A stretch of 25,381 nucleotides of DNA from Fen-1308 sp035319185 (GTDB taxonomy: Bacteria > Nitrospirota > Thermodesulfovibrionia > Thermodesulfovibrionales > Dissulfurispiraceae). Below, one piece after another: positions 1 through 7,954 of the stretch (the stretch's first letter is position 1; every line of letters begins with the position of its first letter). Position numbers and translations under genes: made by a program. Location of the stretch: contig DATHDF010000016.1 in NCBI GenBank assembly GCA_035319185.1, positions 1-25,381 on the forward strand. The letters are read 5' to 3'. The notes under the pieces were generated by a model. It had not been told where the DNA came from and ran no database searches. It worked only from the letters and a program-made list of their open reading frames with translations.

Positions 1-63
1 AATGCCGCTCAGCTCTCGGCGTCCAGATGCCGCACGCATGCCAAAATTGATCTATTGTGCGCC

Positions 64-378
64 CTAATTGTTCGATACAATGGTACGATAGCCAAGAATA
101 TCGCCCATCGGCGCTGAGACCCTGCGGGCTGCTATTCCCTCGGAGTTGAGAAAGCAGACGAATTTAATATCAAGGAATAATTTCTGTGCGTTGTATATCC
201 GCAGCAGCTTCCTCACAAGTTCGGGGTTGCCGCTGAATATTACGCCTCCGTTGTCCCCCGCATCCAGATAAAACTGAAGCGGCCCTGCACAGGCAGGCTT
301 CCACTGCCTGAGGTCCCCAAGCCTCACGCTGCTGTCTACCGCGTTGCAATCCATATTGCTAATCGTATTGTTGATCAT
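64..378 (-). CDS. Small hypothetical protein (104 aa)
   Basis: I do not recognise this protein. It starts at an ATG preceded by a purine-rich GGGGGAACGGAAAT stretch that can serve as ribosome binding site (GGGGGA, about 8-9 nt upstream). No signal peptide or membrane helix is visible. The middle looks globular: a glycine-rich turn (DAGDNGGVIFSGNPE, about residues 40-54) followed by a basic helix (LVRKLLRIYNAQKLF). It lies downstream of the histidine kinase gene on the same strand, separated by about 170 bases, so it could be transcribed with it or alone. The reading frame is intact, but it is short and has no recognisable family, so it may not be a real gene. Confidence 0.45.
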   Translation of the reverse strand: MINNTISNMDCNAVDSSVRLGDLRQWKPACAGPLQFYLDAGDNGGVIFSGNPELVRKLLRIYNAQKLFLDIKFVCFLNSEGIAARRVSAPMGDILGYRTIVSNN

Positions 379-550
379 ATTTCCGTTCCCCCATCCTAAA
401 GACTCACAACTGCATTGCTATAATCATGCCTTTTCGAAATGTCCTTAAATGTCATGGGATTATAAATTCAGTTGGGAATTCGGTCAGGCAATTAATCGAC
501 AAAAAAGAAATAATTATACCAAATTTGTCTGAAGCTTCTTATTCTGCCCG

Positions 551-2875
551 TCAGTTTCCCCAGTATTTAACCGCCTCTTCCTTTGTTGATTTGGCGACCG
601 GCAGATAAATCCTGAATGTGGTCCCGCCGTTCGGCCTGCTGTCCACATTAATATAACCGCCATGCTGCTTAACGATTCCATAGACCATGGCCAGTCCAAG
701 CCCGGTTCCTTTACCTACTTCCTTCGTTGTAAAGAAAGGCTCGAATATTCGTTCGCGCACGGTCTCCTCGATGCCGGTACCTGTATCCGCCACCGAGACC
801 AGCGCATATCCGCCGACTTCGCCGTAGCCATGCGACTCAATGAATTCCCTGTCGATTTCGATAACTTCGGTGCTGATGGTAAGCATGCCTCCATAGGGCA
901 TGGCATCCCTCGCGTTTGTGGCAAGGTTCATAAAGACCTGTTCGATCTGCCCTTTGTCCACGACAACTGTCAACTCTTCATGCCAAAGCAATGTCCTTAG
1001 CAATATGTCCTCTCCGATCAGCGGCCTCAGCAGCTCTCCGATTGAATTGACTATCTCGTTCAGGTCATTAGGATGCGGATTGATAACCTGCTTCCTGCTG
1101 AAAGTAAGCAGGCTCTTGGTCAGGTTGGCCGCCTTGTCCGCCAGTCCGAGGATCTGTCCGATCCGCGTTTTCGTCAGCTCCTCTTTCGTCTTCATCTGGA
1201 CCAAACTGCAGTAGCCCATCAATGCGGTCAGAATATTGTTGAAGTCGTGCGCAATTCCGCCGGCAAGCTGTCCCACAGCTTCCATTTTCTGCGCCCTGAG
1301 CAGTTGTTTTTCGAGTGTGATGCGGTCCGTAATATCCACAAACGTGGCAACAGTGCCAATCAAGCCCCCGTCCTTAAATATGGGGTGCGTCCAAAGTTCT
1401 GCCTGGAAATTGGTCCCGTCGGCCCTCCGGAGCATTGCCTTGTCTTTATGGAGACGCTGCCCACCTATCATTGCTTCATGCAATGGGCAATCTTCTTTGG
1501 GAAATTCCTTTTCGCGATGGATGAGCTCATGCATGTTTTTGCCGATCAGGTCATTCTCATCGCGATAGCCGAGCATTTTAATTCCGGACGGATTACAGAA
1601 TGTGCAGTTGCCGTTCAGATCGATGCCGTAGATCCCTTCGAATGTCGAGTCCAGGACCAGGCTTATCTTATCCTTGCTCTCGCGCAACGCCGCCGCAGCC
1701 TGTTTGCGTTCGGTGATATCGCGGGCATTGATAATGACCGAGACCGAGGTTTCCGAAACAAAAGACCTGCCTACAGCCTCGAGCACGCGCCAGGACCCGT
1801 CATGGTGAAGAAAGCGGAACTCCGTGAAATGTCCCGGATCGCGCCGTTCGAAAATATATCCGACAAACTCCTTCATGACAGCTATGTCATCAGGATGTAT
1901 GAATTCGAACACGCACATGCCGTTCAACTGTTGCGACTCATACCCGAATATCTTTTCGCAGGACGGACTCTCGTAAAGTACCTTTCCATCCTTGTCGAGG
2001 ACAACAATGATATCGAGGGCGTTTTTCAGATATTCAACCATCATACCGTAGGCATCGAGCACATTGTTGATAGTGACCGCCAGCATCCCGATTTCATCTT
2101 TGCTCCTGACATCCAGCCTGCCCGTCAGGTCGCCCTTGCCTGCAACCAGTGCAGAGGAGAATCCCTGCATTATCTTCCCGTATCTTCCGATGGGTCCGGA
2201 GATGAAGCCGCCGCCTACAATGAATGTTGTCGTCGTAACAACGATTGATACGATGACAAGCAATATCCCGATACCGATGATTATTCGCCAGACAGTTCCC
2301 ATAACGTCATCAACATAGACCCCGCTGCCGATAATCCACCCCCATGGCTTATACAGCTTGACAAAGGAGATTTTGGGTTGAGGGTGTAGTTGATCCGGCT
2401 TCGGCCACTGATATTCCACAAAACCGCTTCCACGACTTTTGCACAGATTTACCATCTCGACAAATAGTTTTCTACCGTCGGAATCTTTTATTCCGGACAG
2501 GTCGGTACCATCCAGCTCAGGGCTCTGTGGATGCATGATCATCCTGGGGCTTGTGTCGTTGATCCAGATGTATCCCTCGCCTTTGCCGAATCTGATGCGC
2601 TGTATGCTATCAAGGGCCTGTTTTTGCGCTTCCTCCACAGACATCTCACCCGAGGCAACACGCTTGTCGAATTCGGCCACAAAACTATAAGCGACCTGAA
2701 CCACATTTTCCGCATAACTTCTTTTGTCCTCGAGCAGTTTTTCCTTGGTCAAAGGCAAAACGTAAATGAGTCCTCCGACTATCACAAGTCCGACCGCCAG
2801 AATCGGCATGAAGGAAATCTTCCAGAACAGAGGAAGGTTTTGAAACCTTGTCAAATCACGAAAATTTATTTTCAT
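551..2875 (-). CDS. Cache-HAMP-PAS-PAS sensor histidine kinase
   Basis: Membrane sensor kinase of 774 aa, expected to autophosphorylate on His and pass phosphate to an unidentified response regulator. Visible order: helix 1 (about 17-41), periplasmic single-Cache domain (about 43-193, with the typical GKGEGYIWIND and WGWIIGSGVY stretches), helix 2 (about 196-221), HAMP (about 223-275), two PAS domains (about 283-388 and 405-518), then HisKA with phospho-acceptor His543 in GGIAHDFNN. The ATPase domain has the N box (NLATNARDAMP), G1 (DTGTGIEE), F box (FEPFFTTKEVG) and G2 (GKGTGLGLAMV). No receiver domain is attached. I chose the ATG at 2875, with AAGG 9 nt upstream; an in-frame TTG at 2926 would add 17 residues but lacks a ribosome binding site. 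It lies 157 bases downstream of fabF on the same strand. Cache sensors of this type usually bind small organic acids; the ligand here is unknown. Confidence 0.93.
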   Translation of the reverse strand: MKINFRDLTRFQNLPLFWKISFMPILAVGLVIVGGLIYVLPLTKEKLLEDKRSYAENVVQVAYSFVAEFDKRVASGEMSVEEAQKQALDSIQRIRFGKGEGYIWINDTSPRMIMHPQSPELDGTDLSGIKDSDGRKLFVEMVNLCKSRGSGFVEYQWPKPDQLHPQPKISFVKLYKPWGWIIGSGVYVDDVMGTVWRIIIGIGILLVIVSIVVTTTTFIVGGGFISGPIGRYGKIMQGFSSALVAGKGDLTGRLDVRSKDEIGMLAVTINNVLDAYGMMVEYLKNALDIIVVLDKDGKVLYESPSCEKIFGYESQQLNGMCVFEFIHPDDIAVMKEFVGYIFERRDPGHFTEFRFLHHDGSWRVLEAVGRSFVSETSVSVIINARDITERKQAAAALRESKDKISLVLDSTFEGIYGIDLNGNCTFCNPSGIKMLGYRDENDLIGKNMHELIHREKEFPKEDCPLHEAMIGGQRLHKDKAMLRRADGTNFQAELWTHPIFKDGGLIGTVATFVDITDRITLEKQLLRAQKMEAVGQLAGGIAHDFNNILTALMGYCSLVQMKTKEELTKTRIGQILGLADKAANLTKSLLTFSRKQVINPHPNDLNEIVNSIGELLRPLIGEDILLRTLLWHEELTVVVDKGQIEQVFMNLATNARDAMPYGGMLTISTEVIEIDREFIESHGYGEVGGYALVSVADTGTGIEETVRERIFEPFFTTKEVGKGTGLGLAMVYGIVKQHGGYINVDSRPNGGTTFRIYLPVAKSTKEEAVKYWGN

Positions 2876-3032
2876 TTTTATGAACCTTCGCTTCCTCGCA
2901 GAGCCAAAAGACCGCGCCGAAAACAAATACAGTCAGGAATGCGGACGGTCTCCTATACATTTATCGTAATATTGTTGCAGGACTTTACCTTGGTATCCAC
3001 AGACTGGTAGACAAGAGGGGCAGAGATTCCTG

Positions 3033-4259
3033 TCAGAACTCCCTGACTATCAATACTGCATTGGTCCCGCCAAAGGCAAACGAGTTGGACATTACGGACC
3101 TTATGTCGAGTCCGGTTCGCCCGGCATTCGGGACATAATCGAGGTCGCATTCCGGGTCGGGAATGCTGAGATTAGTCGTCGGCGGCACTGCTTTGTTTCT
3201 AATGGCAAGAACCGAGATGACGAACTCCACAGCTCCTGCGGCGCCGATCAGATGTCCATGCATCGACTTGGTGGAGCTGACCGGTATCCTGTACGCACGA
3301 TCGCCGAAGACCTTCTTTATTGCCTTGGTTTCGACCACATCGTTGGCGGCTGTAGCAGTTCCATGGGCATTGATGTAATCGACTGAATCCGCATTTATGC
3401 CGGCCTCGTCAAGGGCCAGTTTCATGGCGCGTTCCTGCCCGTCAATCGTCGGACCCGTTATGTGATAGGCATCAGCTGTAGAGCCGTATCCCGACAGTTC
3501 GCAGTATATTTTCGCTCCGCGCTTCCGGGCCGTTTCCAGGTCCTCGAGCACAACGACTGCAGCTCCCTCGCCCAGAACAAAACCTGTCCTGTTCTTTGAA
3601 AAGGGTTTGCATGAAGTTGAAGCGTCCACCGGGTCCTCCAGCGCAACTACCCCAAGCGACTCCCAGCATTTCATGGAAACGTAATTAACGATGCTTTCGG
3701 TACCGCCAGCCACTGCTACATCGCATAAGCCATATTTAATCTGTCTGAACGCCTCGCCTATAGCGACAGATGATGATGAGCAGGCTGTAGTATAAGTGAG
3801 ACACGGGCCCATGAGTCCATAGCCAATCGATATGTGAGCGGCAGGGGCGTTGCTCATTATCTTCACGATCGACAAGGGGCTTACGCGCGATTTGTCCTCT
3901 TTATACAACTGGGTGGTCACTTCATCGAGAGATTGGGCCCCGCCCATTCCAGTGCCCAGATAAACGCCTGCCCGCACTTTTCCGGCATCATCCAGAGCGA
4001 TGCCTGAATCCGCCCAGGCCTGAGCTGCCGCAGCCAGCGCCATCTGGCTCGTACGGTCGAGCGCCGTCGTCTTCCTGGATACATAATCGGATAATTTGAA
4101 ATGGACTTCGGCGGCGATCTTTATAGAAAGCTTTTCCGCATACGATCCTGATATCCTGCACACCCCGGATTTGCCGGCCATCAGATTGTCAAACAATTCC
4201 GCGGGTCCGTTCCCCGACGGCGATATAACCCCCAGTCCGGTTACAACAACACGTCTCAT
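3033..4259 (-). CDS. fabF: Beta-ketoacyl-ACP synthase II (FabF/KAS II family)
   Basis: Condensing enzyme of 408 aa, the normal length for FabF, which joins malonyl-ACP to an acyl-ACP in fatty acid elongation in the cytoplasm. The thiolase-fold Cys-His-His triad is intact: Cys160 in TTACSSSS, His299 in NAHGTATAAND and His336 in KSMHGHLIGAAGA, with the conserved Lys331. The N-terminus (MRRVVVTGLGVISPSGNG) and the C-terminal SNSFAFGGTNA motif are both present, so the gene is full length. It begins 12 bases after the ACP gene, so the two are probably co-transcribed and the ACP is the likely partner. The usual fatty-acid cluster genes (fabD, fabG, fabH, plsX) are absent from the window. That, and the unusual His in KSMHGH (more often KSMTGH), leaves room for a specialised acyl chain rather than housekeeping synthesis. 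Confidence 0.92.
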   Translation of the reverse strand: MRRVVVTGLGVISPSGNGPAELFDNLMAGKSGVCRISGSYAEKLSIKIAAEVHFKLSDYVSRKTTALDRTSQMALAAAAQAWADSGIALDDAGKVRAGVYLGTGMGGAQSLDEVTTQLYKEDKSRVSPLSIVKIMSNAPAAHISIGYGLMGPCLTYTTACSSSSVAIGEAFRQIKYGLCDVAVAGGTESIVNYVSMKCWESLGVVALEDPVDASTSCKPFSKNRTGFVLGEGAAVVVLEDLETARKRGAKIYCELSGYGSTADAYHITGPTIDGQERAMKLALDEAGINADSVDYINAHGTATAANDVVETKAIKKVFGDRAYRIPVSSTKSMHGHLIGAAGAVEFVISVLAIRNKAVPPTTNLSIPDPECDLDYVPNAGRTGLDIRSVMSNSFAFGGTNAVLIVREF

Positions 4260-4271
4260 CCTGTTTCGCGC

Positions 4272-4517
4272 CTACCCGGCAGCCGACTGTTCGGCTACAA
4301 GCCGGTCGACCATATCGACAACGTCCTGAACAGTGTCTATCTTCACATCACGCTCTGGGATCTTTATCTTGAATTCATCTTCGAGGGCGAACAGAAATTC
4401 TATCTTGTCCAGAGAGTCGATGCCGAAGCTCTCCAGCGTGGATTGAGGGGTGAGCAAATCCCTGTTAAGCTCAAGCTTGTCTACAAACAGTTTCTCAATC
4501 CTCTCCAGTGTCGTCAT
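4272..4517 (-). CDS. acpP: Acyl carrier protein
   Basis: Small acidic acyl carrier protein of 81 aa. Its Ser35 in the FGIDSLDKIEF motif accepts the 4'-phosphopantetheine arm that carries growing acyl chains. Length, the four-helix pattern and the excess of Asp/Glu fit the family. The start is the ATG at 4517 because AGGGGGAC sits just upstream; an in-frame ATG at 4544 would add nine residues but has no such site. It is the first gene of a minus-strand group followed 12 bases later by fabF. The sequence is not a typical AcpP (housekeeping proteins usually carry DSLD-T-VEL or DSLDVVEL), so a dedicated carrier for a modified lipid or acylated product is possible. Gene symbol given for family, not for proven role. 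Confidence 0.9.
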   Translation of the reverse strand: MTTLERIEKLFVDKLELNRDLLTPQSTLESFGIDSLDKIEFLFALEDEFKIKIPERDVKIDTVQDVVDMVDRLVAEQSAAG

Positions 4518-4547
4518 TTCAGTCCCCCTTTGCAGATCAATCATGTT

Positions 4548-4577
4548 ATTTTATCACGGATAGCCGGCAGACGTCAC
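4548..4577 (-). promoter_or_regulatory. Possible sigma70 promoter for acpP-fabF
   Basis: On the minus strand GTGACG (4572-4577) and TAAAAT (4548-4553) are separated by 18 bases and lie about 30 bases upstream of the ACP start. The boxes match 4 of 6 and 5 of 6 consensus positions. This is a pattern match only. Confidence 0.35.
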
Positions 4578-4622
4578 CCGAATATGCACCGGGGTCTGAT
4601 ATACTCTTGCACTTGATTATGT

Positions 4623-4652
4623 TTGGCGCACAACAGCATGGGATGCTATACT
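4623..4652 (+). promoter_or_regulatory. Probable extended -10 promoter for the exopolysaccharide operon
   Basis: TTGGCG (4623-4628) and TATACT (4647-4652) are spaced by 18 bases, and the -10 box is preceded by TGC, making an extended -10 element. A second extended -10 (TGATATACT, -10 at 4600-4605) lies 47 bases upstream without a good -35 box. Either would drive the plus-strand operon beginning near 4699. The region is shared with the divergent ACP promoter. Confidence 0.5.
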
Positions 4653-4698
4653 AGCCTCATATTTACTATTTGGAGTGAGTACAGCCTTGAGGGGGGTC

Positions 4699-5922
4699 GT
4701 GAATATATCCGACAACGCAAGCAGCACCATAGTTCGATATCTGCCGATGCGGGTTGCAGTTGTAGTAGGCACCCGGCCCGAAGCTATCAAGATGGCTCCC
4801 GTCATCCACGAGCTCAGGAAATCACCCGATCAGTTCGATGTGATTGTAATTGCGACAGCCCAGCACCGTCAGATGCTGGATCAGGCGCTATCGCTATTTG
4901 AAATTGTCCCCAACCAAGACCTGAATCTGATGTATCCTGGTCAAAGCCTTTCGCTTCTGACTTCACGGGTCATTGATTACATGGACATGGCGCTCAGCAA
5001 GATCAATCCGGATATGGTCCTTGTGCAGGGAGACACCACGACGGTTTTCTCAGCGTCATTAGCCGCGTTTTACAGAAAAATCCCCGTTGCCCATGTCGAA
5101 GCCGGCCTCAGAAGCTACGATATGCTTAATCCGTTTCCGGAGGAGGGGATGCGACGGCTGACTACCATCCTTGCAGAGATTAATTTTGCGCCTACGCCTC
5201 TCTCAAGAACGATGCTTTTGAACGAAGGCGTATCGGCAGATAAGATTGTCGTCACTGGGAATACGGTTGTAGATTCACTTCATTATGTGCTGAACAAGCC
5301 TTTCTCATGCAACGGGACCCATCTTGAAGGCATCGACTTCGACAGCTACAGGACCATTCTCGTAACCTGCCATCGCAGGGAGACCCTTGGCAAAGACCTT
5401 GAAGAGATATGCCTAGCCCTGCAGGACATAATAAAAGAATTCCGCGACGTTCGGGTTGTATACCCTGTCCACCTGAATCCGGAGGTGCAGCGCACGGTAA
5501 TGCGCATGCTTTCCGGAATAGACCGCGTGCATCTCATACCTCCGCTTGACTATCTTTCCTTTGTCAATCTGATGAAACGAGTTCATATGATCATGACCGA
5601 TTCCGGCGGTCTTCAGGAAGAGGCCCCTACGCTCAGGAAGCCTTTGCTGGTGCTTCGCCGGGTTACCGAGCGGCCGGAGGCATTTAAGGCGGGGCTTTCA
5701 AAGGTCATAGGTACTACGAGAGAGACGATTGTTAAAGAGGCTTCCCATCTGCTGAGAGATGAAGACTCGTATCGCGCCGCGACACGTGGCGACAATCCGT
5801 ATGGTGACGGAGCGGCCTCATCGAGAATCGCAGAAGCCCTAAGACGCTGGTCGCACGGGACACTGCCGCTGCTGAACCCGGAATCGGAATTTGCCGCCGG
5901 CAAAAAGGAAACTTCTTTATGA
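4699..5922 (+). CDS. wecB: UDP-N-acetylglucosamine 2-epimerase (non-hydrolysing)
   Basis: Cytoplasmic enzyme that interconverts UDP-GlcNAc and UDP-ManNAc, supplying an activated sugar for surface polysaccharides. Family motifs are present in order: GTRPEAIKMAP at the N-terminus, QGDTTT, HVEAGLRS, FPEEGMRR (usually FPEE-NR), CHRRET and DSGGLQEEAP, including the GT-B-like nucleotide-binding Asp/Glu and the His-Arg-Arg loop. The conserved fold begins at the ATG at 4747 (about 391 aa), but that ATG has no ribosome binding site. The GTG at 4699 has GAGGGGGG just upstream and gives 407 aa; a GTG at 4675 is also open. I list 4699 with moderate certainty. The stop overlaps the next start (ATGA), so this is the first gene of a coupled operon and presumably provides the polymer precursor. 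Confidence 0.92.
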   Translation: MNISDNASSTIVRYLPMRVAVVVGTRPEAIKMAPVIHELRKSPDQFDVIVIATAQHRQMLDQALSLFEIVPNQDLNLMYPGQSLSLLTSRVIDYMDMALSKINPDMVLVQGDTTTVFSASLAAFYRKIPVAHVEAGLRSYDMLNPFPEEGMRRLTTILAEINFAPTPLSRTMLLNEGVSADKIVVTGNTVVDSLHYVLNKPFSCNGTHLEGIDFDSYRTILVTCHRRETLGKDLEEICLALQDIIKEFRDVRVVYPVHLNPEVQRTVMRMLSGIDRVHLIPPLDYLSFVNLMKRVHMIMTDSGGLQEEAPTLRKPLLVLRRVTERPEAFKAGLSKVIGTTRETIVKEASHLLRDEDSYRAATRGDNPYGDGAASSRIAEALRRWSHGTLPLLNPESEFAAGKKETSL

Positions 5923-6698
5923 GCGTTGACGCCAAGTCCATCATACTTTATCACCGCTCATATCGCAAGATCGCTGCATCACCTCGACCGTTTGTCCTTC
6001 AATTCTTCTTTATCGCGCTCCCGCTTTCCCTTATCGTAGTCTTTTTCTATCCTGATATCACCCGCACCGTTTGCCTGATAGCAAAAGAGGTGCTCTCACC
6101 TTTTTTCAGCGAAGGCTCGCTCAGGATCGTCTCATATCCCTATCTTACCGGCAATGCGCATTATCTGACATTGCCGGGCAAGTTCCCCTCTGTGGTCTTT
6201 TCCCTGTTGAATGCTATTGCAGGCCTTCTGATACTGCTTCTGCTTCCGAAGATAGTGCGGTTCAAGCCTCTGGTCATATTGGGCAGTGTAGTGTCATTCA
6301 TTATGTTTCTGTCGGCGGTATTTTTCCTGTTCTTGCCGGACCAGTTTCCGTATCAGGCCTCTGACTATTCGGACCTTTATATCAAGCAGCAGATCAGCAT
6401 ATGGTTCTTCGTGCCGGTGATAATGGGGCTTGCCGTGCTGCCTCTGCCGGCTTCGCTGCCCTCAAAGGTCGTTGCAATGCTGACTTCTTTTATCTATTCC
6501 CTCATCTTCGGCACTGTAAGGTATGCCGTGTTTCTCTTCATCATCGGCAAAATATCGCTTCTATATATGGCCGTCCTTTTTTTCGCATTGGGGCCGCTGG
6601 TGGACTTCGTATATATTGTCGGCATATATTGCGTTTATGCAGCGAGGCTTGCAAAAAACATCAAGGGTAATTACACGCTGTGGAAGTGGTCATACTAA
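5919..6698 (+). CDS. Polytopic membrane protein, unknown, in exopolysaccharide operon
   Basis: I do not recognise this 259-aa protein. About six hydrophobic segments are visible (roughly residues 24-44, 91-110, 116-140, 160-180, 185-210 and 212-245). A soluble stretch of about 45 residues between the first two carries the polar SYPYLTGNAHYLTLPGKFPS segment. Conserved-looking polar positions inside the membrane part are Arg201 (FGTVRYAVFL) and Asp229 (GPLVDF). It overlaps the epimerase by four bases (ATGA) and the following synthase by 19, so it is almost certainly made together with them. By position it could be an accessory subunit of the glycosyltransferase or a membrane enzyme acting on the polymer. 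The late Arg-containing helix recalls exosortases, but no catalytic Cys/His pattern is evident, so I do not assign that family. Confidence 0.85.
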   Translation: MSVDAKSIILYHRSYRKIAASPRPFVLQFFFIALPLSLIVVFFYPDITRTVCLIAKEVLSPFFSEGSLRIVSYPYLTGNAHYLTLPGKFPSVVFSLLNAIAGLLILLLLPKIVRFKPLVILGSVVSFIMFLSAVFFLFLPDQFPYQASDYSDLYIKQQISIWFFVPVIMGLAVLPLPASLPSKVVAMLTSFIYSLIFGTVRYAVFLFIIGKISLLYMAVLFFALGPLVDFVYIVGIYCVYAARLAKNIKGNYTLWKWSY

Positions 6699-7954
6699 TA
6701 CTCAAGGGTTATCTTCTTTTCACAATCGGGATGATGGTGATTTACTCTATTCGGCATTTCATCTTCACCCTGAACAGGCTGTTCTATGAGCAAAGGATAT
6801 ACTATCAGGACATTATCGACTCGGACCTCAAATCCGTGACCGTGCTGATACCCATGCACAACGAGGAAAAGGTGGCTGCCCATATCCTGGACCTTCTTGT
6901 AGAGGCTGATTATGACAGGGATAAACTCGAGATAATCCCGATAAACGACTTTTCCGAAGACGGCACCAAAGCGGTCCTTGACGGCTACGCAGCCAGATAC
7001 CCGTTTATCAAGCCGATGCACCGAAACGACGGCGATCGCGGAAAACCTGCAGCCCTGAATGCCGGCATGGAAAAGGCGTCGGGCGAGATCATCATCGTAT
7101 TCGATGCCGACTATCTCCCTCCGAAGGGCCTGCTTAGGAGCATCGCTGTCTGCTTTACCGATCCGGAGGTCGGCGCCGTAATGGGCAGGGTCGTTCCTAT
7201 CAATACCGGCAAGAACATACTTACCCGACTGCTGGACCTAGAGCGGACAGGAGGGTATCAGGTGGACCAGCAGGCCCGTTACAACCTGAAGCTTATGCCG
7301 CAGTACGGAGGGACAGTAGGCGGGTTCAGACGCAAGGAGGTAATGGAACTGGGCAGTTTCAACACGAGAATTCTTGCCGAGGATACCGAGCTTACTTACA
7401 GGCTATCGATTAACGGCTGGAAGGTGCTTTACGCAAACCGTGCCGAATGCTATGAGGAAGCCCCGGAAGAGTGGAATGTTCGGGCGCGCCAGATAAGGAG
7501 ATGGTCCAGAGGGCATAACGATGTCATGTTCAGATACTTCTTCAGGCTACTGAAGGCCCGGCACCTTTCTTTCCGCGAAAAATTCGACGGCACTCTTTTG
7601 CTATTGGTTTATGTGGTCCCTGTGATTCTGCTGCTCGGCCTGATCGATTCGCTGGCACTTTTCTTCCTCGGAGAAATGGAGATATTCGCCGGGTTCTTTT
7701 TCCTCATCTTCATCGGCGCTTACAATACCTTCGGCAATTTTGCCCCATTCTACCAGGTAGGCACCGGCTGCTTTCTTGACGGAGCAGTGCACAGAATATT
7801 GCTCCTTCCGTTACTGCTCTTCAACTTCTTCTTCAATATGTGGCATATTGCAGCAGGCTTTTTTGATGCACTCCTTGACGTAGTCACGCAACGCAAGGCC
7901 CTTTGGCAAAAGACAGAGCGTTTCAGAAAATCCGAGCCACGGACAGGGACCTGA
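6680..7954 (+). CDS. Processive GT2 glycosyltransferase (polysaccharide synthase, PgaC/BcsA-like)
   Basis: Inner-membrane family 2 glycosyltransferase of 424 aa, predicted to polymerise a beta-linked polysaccharide from a UDP-sugar while moving the chain across the membrane. One N-terminal helix (about 5-27) precedes the GT-A domain, which shows Asp90 (PINDFSEDG), the DxD motif (FDADY, Asp142/Asp144), the catalytic base Asp235 in AEDTEL and the QxxRW motif (QIRRW, 271-275) characteristic of processive synthases. Three or so helices follow (about 305-400). No PilZ domain is attached. The start is a GTG that overlaps the previous gene; the first ATG would cut into the N-terminal helix. With the upstream epimerase, UDP-GlcNAc or UDP-ManNAc is the likely donor, but the sequence cannot show which. 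The stop overlaps the next start (TGATG). Confidence 0.93.
   Translation: MEVVILILKGYLLFTIGMMVIYSIRHFIFTLNRLFYEQRIYYQDIIDSDLKSVTVLIPMHNEEKVAAHILDLLVEADYDRDKLEIIPINDFSEDGTKAVLDGYAARYPFIKPMHRNDGDRGKPAALNAGMEKASGEIIIVFDADYLPPKGLLRSIAVCFTDPEVGAVMGRVVPINTGKNILTRLLDLERTGGYQVDQQARYNLKLMPQYGGTVGGFRRKEVMELGSFNTRILAEDTELTYRLSINGWKVLYANRAECYEEAPEEWNVRARQIRRWSRGHNDVMFRYFFRLLKARHLSFREKFDGTLLLLVYVVPVILLLGLIDSLALFFLGEMEIFAGFFFLIFIGAYNTFGNFAPFYQVGTGCFLDGAVHRILLLPLLLFNFFFNMWHIAAGFFDALLDVVTQRKALWQKTERFRKSEPRTGT

Noticed and set aside
1073..2248. Long plus-strand open frame (391 codons) opposite the histidine kinase
   Set aside because: It lies wholly antisense to a kinase with all motifs intact, and its translation shows no recognisable domain; an open frame of this kind is a common shadow of GC-balanced coding DNA.
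5919..6698. Exosortase/archaeosortase identity for the polytopic protein
   Set aside because: One Arg-containing late helix is reminiscent, but the required Cys and His positions are not evident and no PEP-CTERM-like sorting tail is seen in the window.
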